Shown here piece by piece: positions 1-6,403 of a stretch of DNA of 8,007 nt. Origin of the DNA: an uncultured Flavobacterium sp. (lineage in GTDB: Bacteria > Bacteroidota > Bacteroidia > Flavobacteriales > Flavobacteriaceae); the NCBI GenBank assembly GCA_946480635.1, contig CAMLKV010000091.1, positions 1 through 8,007 on the forward strand, written 5' to 3'. The first letter of the stretch is position 1; the number at the start of each line of letters is the position of its first letter. A program made the translations under genes and the position numbers. Under the pieces are notes generated by a model. It had not been told where the DNA came from and ran no database searches. It saw only the letters and a list, made by a program, of their open reading frames with translations.

Positions 1-1686
1 CTTGCTCCGGGTCTATATTGGGGTATGTGGATTTGGCAGTATTCTGTTGATATGACTCCTTTTACAATTATTCCTGAAGGTAAAATTGGTTTGGTATTAA
101 GTAAAGATGGCAAAGAAATACCAACAGGTAGAATTTTAGCTAGAAAAGTAGATTGTGATAATTATCAGGATGCGACAGCTTTTTTAAATAATGGAGGGCA
201 AAAAGGTCGTCAAACAGCTTTTATAACGACGGGTTCTTATCGTATTAATACTTTCTTATTCGAAATTGTTATAGCTGATCAGGTTAAAATTTTTGAAAAT
301 ATGATTGGAGTTGTAACAGCTTTAGATGGTGAGCCAATTCCACAAGGTCAAATTGCCGGTAAGTTTACAGAAGGACATAATAATTTCCAAGATTTTGATA
401 CTTTTTTAAGCAATGGAGGAAATAGAGGTTTACAACCTCAAGTTATGTTGGCAGGATCATATTATATTAATACTTGGGCAATACAAATTGAACAAAACCC
501 AATGACAGATGTACCTATTGGGTATGTTGGAGTTGTAATATCATACATAGGAGAAGATGGACAAGATGTGACTGGAGAACATTTCAAACACGGTAATATT
601 GTGTCAAAAGGACAACGTGGTGTTTGGATGGAACCGCTTGGACCAGGTAAATATGCTCTGAATAAATACACTACCAAATTAGAGGCAGTACCTACAACAA
701 ACTTGGTATTAAACTGGGCAGATGCACGCAGCGAAGCACATAATTTAGATCATAATTTGTCTACAATCACTGTTCGTTCGCAAGACGGATTCCCTTTCAA
801 TTTAGATGTGTCTCAAATTATTCACGTACCTGCTAATGAAGCACCTAAAGTGATTGCACGTTTTGGTAGTATGACAAATCTTGTTTCTCAAGTTTTGGAA
901 CCAACAATTGGTAACTATTTCCGTAACTCTGCACAAGAAAGTGATGTGATTTCGTTCTTAAGTACTCGTAAAGAACGTCAGGAATCGGCAAAAAACCACA
1001 TCAAAGTAGTTTTAGATGAATACAATGTGAATGCAGTTGATACTTTAATTGGAGACATTGTTCCACCAGATTCATTAATGAAAACCTTGACTGATAGAAA
1101 AATTGCTGAAGAAGAGCAAAAAACGTATCAAACGCAAAAATTAGCGCAAGAGCAACGTCAGGGTATGGAAAAGGAAACTGCTATTGCTGATATGCAAAAG
1201 GAAATTGTACGTGCATCTCAAAGTGTTGAAATTGCACAACGTACCGCTGATGCTACGGTTAAAAAAGCGGAAGGTGATGCAACTAGTTTGAAATTGAACG
1301 TAAATGCTGAAGCAGAAGCAACTAAAATGAGAGCACAGGCTGAGGCAGAAGCAACAAAAGCAAGGGCAGGAGCACAAGCTGAAGCAACTCGTTTAAATGC
1401 AAGTGCTGAAGCTGAAAAAATTTCAAAAACCGGTTTAGCTGAAGCAGAGAAGATTATGGCTATTGGTAAATCAACTGCAGAATCATATCAGTTGCAAGTA
1501 TCTGCAATGGGAGGTGATAACTTTACTCGTTATAAAATTACCGAAGAAATTGGTAAAGGAAATATCAAGGTTATTCCAGAAGTGTTAATTTCAGGTGCTA
1601 ATGGAGCTGATGGAGGTATCAGTGGTTTATTAGGTATGAAGCTAATGGAATTAATGGACGCCAATAAGGACAAAAAAGAAAAATAA
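1..1686 (+). CDS. SPFH/band-7 (flotillin-like) membrane scaffold protein, 5' end outside the window
   Basis: The frame is open from base 1 (LAPGLYWG precedes the first ATG at 25), so the true start lies to the left. Numbering from the Met at 25, residues 18-84, 91-157 and about 165-220 are three diverged copies of one module. Its marks are an (I/V)G(L/V)V opening, a central GGxxG or GQRG turn and a closing GxYxxN. A fourth copy seems to end at the window edge. The SPFH core follows at about 225-355 (conserved run IVPPDSLM near 346). A long Ala/Glu/Lys-rich coiled coil covers about 360-490, then a short tail with a Gly-rich patch at about 524-537. This order is typical of flotillin/stomatin-like proteins, which oligomerise on membranes and organise microdomains. 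Any N-terminal membrane anchor would be upstream and is not visible. It ends at TAA 1684-1686, followed by a hairpin terminator. The family call is firm; its specific role is not known. Confidence 0.9.
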   Translation, partial: LAPGLYWGMWIWQYSVDMTPFTIIPEGKIGLVLSKDGKEIPTGRILARKVDCDNYQDATAFLNNGGQKGRQTAFITTGSYRINTFLFEIVIADQVKIFENMIGVVTALDGEPIPQGQIAGKFTEGHNNFQDFDTFLSNGGNRGLQPQVMLAGSYYINTWAIQIEQNPMTDVPIGYVGVVISYIGEDGQDVTGEHFKHGNIVSKGQRGVWMEPLGPGKYALNKYTTKLEAVPTTNLVLNWADARSEAHNLDHNLSTITVRSQDGFPFNLDVSQIIHVPANEAPKVIARFGSMTNLVSQVLEPTIGNYFRNSAQESDVISFLSTRKERQESAKNHIKVVLDEYNVNAVDTLIGDIVPPDSLMKTLTDRKIAEEEQKTYQTQKLAQEQRQGMEKETAIADMQKEIVRASQSVEIAQRTADATVKKAEGDATSLKLNVNAEAEATKMRAQAEAEATKARAGAQAEATRLNASAEAEKISKTGLAEAEKIMAIGKSTAESYQLQVSAMGGDNFTRYKITEEIGKGNIKVIPEVLISGANGADGGISGLLGMKLMELMDANKDKKEK

Positions 1687-1695
1687 GTAGAAATG

Positions 1696-1724
1696 AAAAC
1701 GCCTCTATTGAGGCGTTTTTTTTT
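1696..1724 (+). terminator. Rho-independent terminator of the SPFH gene
   Basis: A perfect 10-bp stem, AAAACGCCTC pairing with GAGGCGTTTT around a TATT loop (1696-1719), runs into a stretch of nine T (1716-1724). It starts 10 nt after the SPFH stop codon. The symmetric AAAA/TTTT ends mean it could also stop minus-strand transcripts of the phosphodiesterase gene, though the T-run in that direction is only four. The T-run overlaps the stop codon of that convergent gene (1723-1725). Confidence 0.9.
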
Positions 1725-2604
1725 ATTTTTTTAATTCAAAATATCGATTAGGATAATCAGTAATTAAACCATCAACTCCATAACTAATAACTTTTTGCAT
1801 ATCTTCAGTTTTATTTACTGTCCACGGAATTACTTTAATTCCTTTTTTGTGAAGGAGTTTAACTTTTTTTTCGTCTAATAAAATAAATTCAGGACTGTAA
1901 ACATTTGGTTTGAAACCAAGGGTTTTTAAATTCTCCTTGATAGACATTTCGTTTTCGACTAACAAAACAGTTTTGTATTTAGGGTATTTTTGATGCAAAT
2001 ATTGTAACGTTCTCACATCAAACGATTGTATGTAAACTCTATCAGATATAGTTGTGTTTTTTAGAACACTTATTAGTAAATCGACAAATTCTTTTGGTTC
2101 AGGGTGATAAATACCATCTCCTTTTGGATCCGATTTAGTTTCAATATTGTAGTATATTTTCTTTCCTAAATCTCCTTTTTGTAATTTGCTAATGTATTCT
2201 TCTACAAAATAAATTACGTCACTCAATAAAGGTTTGTAAGTTTCTAACTTTTGTTGGTCTAAAAATCTTGGATGTATTTTACTACCACAATCACATGTTT
2301 TGATTTCATCATAATTCATTTGGTATAAATTATATGAACGTTCATTAGCTTCAGTAATTTCATTCTTGTTTTTATCCAAGCAAATTTCACTGGATAAAAA
2401 AGGTTCATGTGATAGAAAAACTTGTTTATCTTTTGAAATTACTACATCCATTTCGAGTGTAGTAACGCCAAGATCAATAGCTCTTTTCATTGCTTCAATC
2501 GAATTTTCAGGTAATAATCCACGACAACCACGATGTCCTTGGATATCAAAATTCTGAGAAAAAAGAATCAAAGGAAAGAATATGAAAGAAATAATAAATT
2601 TCAT
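1723..2604 (-). CDS. Secreted glycerophosphodiester phosphodiesterase (GDPD family)
   Basis: This 293-residue protein carries the GDPD TIM-barrel signatures. They are HRG at 24-26 (general acid/base His24 and Arg25), PEN at 32-34, metal ligands Glu51 and Asp53 (LEMDV), the second catalytic His66 (SHEP), Glu155 (NIETK), a WTVN strand at 261-264 and the closing GLITDYP at 279-285. Family members hydrolyse glycerophosphodiesters to glycerol-3-phosphate plus an alcohol, usually needing Ca2+ or Mg2+. Residues 1-17 form a hydrophobic signal peptide ending FSQ, with no lipobox cysteine, so I infer a soluble periplasmic or exported enzyme that scavenges phospholipid headgroups. The ATG at 2604 directly follows the TAG (2605-2607) of the desulfurase frame upstream, so the two are probably co-transcribed and translationally coupled. 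Motifs are complete; which diester it prefers cannot be read from sequence. Confidence 0.93.
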   Translation of the reverse strand: MKFIISFIFFPLILFSQNFDIQGHRGCRGLLPENSIEAMKRAIDLGVTTLEMDVVISKDKQVFLSHEPFLSSEICLDKNKNEITEANERSYNLYQMNYDEIKTCDCGSKIHPRFLDQQKLETYKPLLSDVIYFVEEYISKLQKGDLGKKIYYNIETKSDPKGDGIYHPEPKEFVDLLISVLKNTTISDRVYIQSFDVRTLQYLHQKYPKYKTVLLVENEMSIKENLKTLGFKPNVYSPEFILLDEKKVKLLHKKGIKVIPWTVNKTEDMQKVISYGVDGLITDYPNRYFELKK

Positions 2605-3764
2605 CTATATTTTTTTAAGAATGTCAATTAAATAATCGATATCATCTTTAGTATTGTAATGTGAAAATGAAACTCTAATATTTGGCTTTCGAAGTAATTC
2701 TGTTGGTAAAAAAGCCTCTAACACATGTGACGGTTTCACACTCCCTGATTGACAAGCACTACCTCTTGAAACAGCAATACCATTCATGTCTAATTGGAAA
2801 AGTAGCATACTGGTTTTGTTTTCATCAAAAGGTAAAATCACATTTATCACATTGTAAAACGTATCTTCAGGATTTCCTGCAAATGAAATTTCAGGAAAAT
2901 TTAAATAAAGCTGTTCAATTAAATATTTTTTTAATTCTGAAACTTGTATTTTTTCTTGTTCTAGTTTTTCAAAAGAAATTTCCAGAGCTTTTGACATTCC
3001 TACAATGTTATGAACACTCTCTGTTCCAGCTCTTAGGCCTTTCTCTTGTTCACCACCTAATAAAAGGGGGTGTAAAACAATTTGATAATCTACATGCCAA
3101 ATTTTCCACCACTTTGTTTTCTAATAAATGCAAACCCAATTCCTTTAGGTCCATGAAATTTATGTGCACTGGCTACTAAAAAGTCAATAGGTAATTCTGT
3201 CAAATTAATTTTTGTTTTCCCGATAGACTGAACTGTATCTGTATGAAAATAGGCATTATTTTTTTTGCAAAGCGACACGACTTTTTCTAAGTTTAAAACA
3301 GTACCTATTTCATTGTTCACATGCATTAAACTTACTAAAGTTTTTTTGTCTTCTAATAAAAGTTCTTCCAAGTCATTGTAATTAATGTTTCCGTCTTCTA
3401 AAATGTTTACATAATCAACTTCAATATCAAACTGTTTTTGGAAAACTTCTATAGTATGTAAAACAGCATGGTGCTCAATTTTACTGGTAATAATTCTGGT
3501 AACTTTTAAATCTCTAATACATGAAAGGATTATAAAGTTATTTGCCTCAGTACCACAAGACGTAAAAATGATTTCTTGTGCGTTGCAATTAAGTTGCTTG
3601 GCAATACTTTTTCTGGATAATTCGATTAGATTTTTTGAGCTTCTGCCAAAGGCGTGTGATGATGAGGGATTACCAAAGTTTTCTATCAAAACTTTAGTCA
3701 TTTCTGTTATTACTTCAGGTCTTAAAGCTGTTGTTGATGCGTTATCAAGATATACATTTTTCAT
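2605..3764 (-). pseudogene. Cysteine desulfurase (NifS/IscS-type class V aminotransferase), frameshifted
   Basis: Two adjacent minus-strand frames together make one PLP-dependent cysteine desulfurase, which takes sulfur from L-cysteine as an enzyme persulfide. The first half starts at ATG 3764-3762 (MKNVYLDNASTT). It has the PLP-site residues His99 (EHHAV), Asn150/151 (HVNNEIG), Asp176 (HTDTVQS) and Schiff-base Lys202 (SAHKFHGPKG), and stops at TAG 3092-3090 after 224 residues. The second half lies in the -1 frame, reads LHPLLLGGEQEKGLRAGTE from about 3075, and holds the catalytic Cys in GSACQSG (codon 2754-2752) and the C-terminal IRVSFS. Extra bases at about 3076-3107 break the frame. Without those 32 nt the gene would encode 375 residues, a normal family length. 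As written, no product carries both the PLP lysine and the catalytic cysteine. A longer start at 3863 is open but would add 33 residues not expected in the family. Family call firm; whether truly inactive is uncertain. Confidence 0.88.
3076..3107 (-). other. About 32-nt extra segment that breaks the cysteine desulfurase frame
   Basis: From memory of flavobacterial homologues, RKxSG is followed almost directly by (L)xPLxxGGEQEKG. Here RKQSG (ending at 3108) and LHPLLLGGEQ (starting at 3075) are separated by 32 nt with an in-frame TAG at 3092-3090. A single extra base in the A4 run (3102-3105 on the plus strand) would instead restore one open frame carrying about 11 additional residues (GKIWHVDYQIV). 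So the event could be a 32-nt insertion, or a 33-nt insertion with one base lost or miscalled. Boundaries are approximate because I have no alignment. Confidence 0.6.
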
Positions 3765-3770
3765 AGTCTT

Positions 3771-3778
3771 CAAATTTA
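3771..3778 (-). promoter_or_regulatory. Candidate -7 box (TAAATTTG) of the cysteine desulfurase gene
   Basis: TAAATTTG matches the Bacteroidota -7 consensus TAnnTTTG and ends 6 nt before the ATG at 3764. If used, transcription would begin at or within a few bases of the start codon, giving an almost leaderless mRNA. I see no TTG at the expected -33 distance, so this is a single-box match only. Confidence 0.4.
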
Positions 3779-3787
3779 GCAATTTTA

Positions 3788-3795
3788 TATCTTTG
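3788..3795 (+). promoter_or_regulatory. Candidate -7 box (TATCTTTG) of the metallophosphoesterase gene
   Basis: TATCTTTG fits TAnnTTTG and lies 16 nt before the TTG start at 3812. This predicts a 5' leader of about 10 nt. No clear -33 TTG is visible upstream. It sits back to back with the desulfurase box inside the 47-bp divergent gap. Confidence 0.38.
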
Positions 3796-3811
3796 AAAAA
3801 AAAGTAAAACT

Positions 3812-4306
3812 TTGAAAAAAATCCTTCTTTTATCAGATACTCATGGACATATAGATGAGGCAATTTTAAAACATGTTTCTTGGGCTGATGAAGTTTGGCA
3901 CGCTGGTGATATTGGCGATTTGAATGTTAGCGATTCTATTAAAAAAATAAAGCCATTACGGGCAGTTTTTGGCAATATTGATGGAGGAGGAGCAAGGTTA
4001 GAGTTTCCTCTTAATAATCGTTTTATGTGTGAAGGAGTTGATGTTTGGATTACACACATTGGTGGTTATCCTGGAAAATATAATCCAGCTATACGTGAAG
4101 AACTAAAAAGTAATGCCCCAAATCTTTTTATTTGTGGTCACTCACATATTTTGAAAGTTCAGTTTGATAAAACACTCAATTTGTTGCATATGAATCCTGG
4201 TGCTGCAGGTAGAAGTGGCTTCCATCAAATGAGAACTATGCTTAGATTTGTTATTGAAGGAGATAAAATTAAGGATTTAGAAATTGTTGAGTTAGGAAAA
4301 AAATAA
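3812..4306 (+). CDS. YfcE-type metallophosphoesterase (calcineurin-like fold)
   Basis: The 164-residue protein has the full metal-binding set of the small YfcE/MJ0936 phosphodiesterases: Asp9 and His11 (LLSDTHG), Asp33 (HAGDIG), Asn55 (FGNID), His82 (ITHIGG), and His110 with His112 (CGHSH). The NPGAAGRSG run at 128-136 is also typical. Family members bind two divalent metals and hydrolyse phosphodiesters; the cellular substrate is generally unknown. No signal peptide is present, so it should be cytoplasmic. The start is TTG at 3812-3814: an in-frame TGA lies at 3794-3796, no ATG or GTG falls between, and the conserved first strand KKILLLSDTHG begins right there. No Shine-Dalgarno site is apparent. 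Its TAA (4304-4306) directly abuts the convergent kinase stop at 4307-4309. Confidence 0.92.
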   Translation: MKKILLLSDTHGHIDEAILKHVSWADEVWHAGDIGDLNVSDSIKKIKPLRAVFGNIDGGGARLEFPLNNRFMCEGVDVWITHIGGYPGKYNPAIREELKSNAPNLFICGHSHILKVQFDKTLNLLHMNPGAAGRSGFHQMRTMLRFVIEGDKIKDLEIVELGKK

Positions 4307-6076
4307 TTACTCATCAACATTAATCTGGATTGTGGTTCCTTTGTTGATGATTGATTTTATTTTCATTTTTCCATTCATATTATTAACTCTGGCTTTAATT
4401 TGGGTTAGACCAAAACCGTTAGATTTATTTATATTTTTGGTATCAAAACCTTTTCCATTGTCTTCAATAGTGATGTGTAATTTTTCACCTAATTCCTCAA
4501 TAGTTAGTTTTGCCTTAGAAGCACTACTGTGTTTTATAATATTGTTCAATAATTCTGAAACAATAAAATAAATTCTATTCTCAAAGTCTGGATGAAATCT
4601 TTTTTCTCTAGGTAAAGTAGAATGAAATTCAAAATGAATTAACTTATTTGAGTTATTTTCACACAAATCTTTCAATGCATACTGAAGTCCTAGTTTTACC
4701 AAAAGTGGTGGTACCAATTCGTGTGATAAATCACGAACTTTATCATGTGCATCTTTAAGTAAAGATCGTGTTTTTTTTAAATCTTCTATTTGTTCTTTAG
4801 TTAGGCTAGATTCAAAAGCAGATAAATGTAATCCTACAGATGACAAAATTGCACTCACATGATCGTGTAATATTCCAGAAATTTTATTTCTTTCTTGATC
4901 TTGACCATCTAAAGTGGCGCTAATAATTTTGTATTGTAAATCGTTATCAAGATCCTTTATTTTATTTTTTTGTTTTAGAAGTAAGTTTTGGTAATAAAAA
5001 TAAAAAATGAATCCGGCTAATATAAATATAGAAGCAAATAATAATAGAAGTCTTTGATTTCGTGTTTGTCTTTCTTCTATTAAAGACTGTTTTTCTTTAA
5101 ACTTATCTTCAATTTTTTTGATTTCATATTTAGTTTCAATTTCTTGTCTAGCAGCATTTAATCTACCTGAAGATACTTCTTCAAATAGTTCATAATATTT
5201 ATTGTTGTATTCTAAGGCTCTTTTATAATCTCCCATTTTTTCATAGGTGTATGACAAGTTTAGGTACGTGCCACTAAGAACTCTTGAATTATCGGAATCC
5301 CTGTTATATAACTTTGTAACTTCTAAATATTTTGCTAATGCTTTTTTATTATTTTTCTCAACATTTGTATAATAAAGACCAAAATCATTTAGAGTATTAG
5401 CTATATTATCTCTGTTTCCTATTTTTTTTGCAATTAAGTAGGCACTATCCAAATATTTTTTCCCTTGTGGATTACCTCTGTCTAAATATATTTTAGAGAA
5501 ATTGCTGTAATTTTTGTATTTGTCATATAAATCTTTTGACTTACTGGTATAAAAAGCAATTTTTTTCATGTAATAATCTACACTATCAGAACCAGTTTCA
5601 TAATGTATTCTTAATAATCCTTGATTTGCTTTACTTAATAAATCGTTGTTATTTAGTTTTGTGGCTATTTTTAAGGCTTTATGAAGATATTTTTTTGCTT
5701 TAGTGAATTCAAAAGAGAGACCATTTACATTTCCTATTCCTCTGTAAATCAGAGATTGTTTGTCGTATAATTTATGTTTTTCGGCAATAGGTAATGCTTC
5801 ATATAAACTATTCAAAGCATTTTCATAGTCACTAATATTTCTAAAAACTTCTGACTTTGATATTAATAAATTGCAAAATTGGTTGTATTGTTGGTTTTGT
5901 AAAGCTTTTTGAGATTCTTTTCTTGCGTAAGCAATTGCTTTAACGGGATTGCCTTTTTCAGAATAATAAACAATAGAATCTGTTTTGGCTTTCTGAAATT
6001 GAAAGCCAAAACAGTTAATACATGTTATTAAAAAAATAATAACAAATGACTTTGATATAGTGATATTAAAGTTCAA
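4307..6076 (-). CDS. TPR-containing sensor histidine kinase (NarX-like, HisKA_3)
   Basis: This is a 589-residue membrane sensor kinase. Residues 1-24 look like a signal peptide. Residues about 30-300 are helical with TPR-like pairs (for example 70-100, 105-140, 228-257, 267-300). A charged coiled coil spans 308-340 and one transmembrane helix covers about 343-363. The cytoplasmic part has the HisKA_3 dimerisation box, QERNKISGILHDH, with phospho-acceptor His404, and a GHKL ATPase with N-box SELLNN (507-512), G1 DNGKGFD (539-545) and G2 GFGLTQIKAR (554-563). All key residues are present. The TPR domain is therefore predicted to be periplasmic and to sense an unknown signal. No ATG is available near the N-terminus. 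The likely start is TTG 6076-6074, overlapping the upstream gene's end by 11 nt, which implies translational coupling. Its partner is the response regulator two genes upstream. Confidence 0.92.
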   Translation of the reverse strand: MNFNITISKSFVIIFLITCINCFGFQFQKAKTDSIVYYSEKGNPVKAIAYARKESQKALQNQQYNQFCNLLISKSEVFRNISDYENALNSLYEALPIAEKHKLYDKQSLIYRGIGNVNGLSFEFTKAKKYLHKALKIATKLNNNDLLSKANQGLLRIHYETGSDSVDYYMKKIAFYTSKSKDLYDKYKNYSNFSKIYLDRGNPQGKKYLDSAYLIAKKIGNRDNIANTLNDFGLYYTNVEKNNKKALAKYLEVTKLYNRDSDNSRVLSGTYLNLSYTYEKMGDYKRALEYNNKYYELFEEVSSGRLNAARQEIETKYEIKKIEDKFKEKQSLIEERQTRNQRLLLLFASIFILAGFIFYFYYQNLLLKQKNKIKDLDNDLQYKIISATLDGQDQERNKISGILHDHVSAILSSVGLHLSAFESSLTKEQIEDLKKTRSLLKDAHDKVRDLSHELVPPLLVKLGLQYALKDLCENNSNKLIHFEFHSTLPREKRFHPDFENRIYFIVSELLNNIIKHSSASKAKLTIEELGEKLHITIEDNGKGFDTKNINKSNGFGLTQIKARVNNMNGKMKIKSIINKGTTIQINVDE

Positions 6077-6380
6077 TGACAGCTTTAGGTCTTTTAATAG
6101 TTGTCAATTCATCTACTTGTTCAAATGTTACTTTAAGAATATTACTTCCATTAGAAGTTAATATTTCTTCAATGTCTTGAAAAGTTGATGATGGGGTTCT
6201 TTCTCCATCTTTAAGTGTAATAGTGATTGTAGCTTCACCATTATTACAAAATGTTTTTTGTTCGCAGTTGTCTGGAATTTGAAATGTAGAAGTTACTTGA
6301 TTTCCTGAATCTTTTCTAAAATCAAAATTACGTAGCATAGTGTAAGGCATAGTTTTAGGTTTTTTAGTTATTAAATCCAT
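6066..6380 (-). CDS. Small protein of unknown function inside a two-component operon
   Basis: I do not recognise this 104-residue protein. It lies 23 nt after the response regulator and overlaps the kinase start by 11 nt, so it is very likely a real co-translated gene. There is no signal peptide or membrane helix, which suggests a cytoplasmic protein. The N-terminal third is basic (KKPK at 6-9). Two cysteines at 39 and 45 (NCEQKTFC) could form a disulfide or bind a ligand. Alternating residues at 49-57 (EATITITLK) and 81-88 (ILKVTFEQ) suggest beta strands flanking a short helix at 68-75. The start at ATG 6380 is the longest option; Met11 and Met15 are alternatives. Its position between regulator and kinase hints at a modulator or a third component of the pathway, but that rests on context alone. 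Confidence 0.75.
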   Translation of the reverse strand: MDLITKKPKTMPYTMLRNFDFRKDSGNQVTSTFQIPDNCEQKTFCNNGEATITITLKDGERTPSSTFQDIEEILTSNGSNILKVTFEQVDELTTIKRPKAVIEL

Positions 6381-6403
6381 TCGTATTAATTTGTTTCGAT
6401 TTT

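Noticed and set aside
1141..1377. Cys/Phe-rich open frame on the minus strand
   Set aside because: It is the reverse of the Ala/Glu/Lys repeat codons of the SPFH coiled coil, which produce such frames by composition.
1300..1480. DNA tandem repeat in the Ala/Glu-rich stretch
   Set aside because: The repetition is at the protein level (AEAEATK-like heptads); the DNA copies differ in many codons and are ordinary coiled-coil coding sequence.
3076..3110. Translational bypassing (T4 gene 60 style) across the desulfurase gap
   Set aside because: Bypassing needs matching take-off and landing codons; the codon before the gap is GGT while the one before the resume point is GTT, and no strong hairpin sits at the take-off site.
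2682..3179. 165-codon open frame on the plus strand
   Set aside because: It lies antisense to the desulfurase, which has clear family motifs; its translation has no recognisable pattern and is a shadow of the real gene.
3765..3863. Longer desulfurase start at 3863 adding 33 residues
   Set aside because: The family begins with xxVYLDNAST close to the first Met; the extension is Phe/Lys-rich, crosses the divergent promoter region and overlaps the other gene's start.
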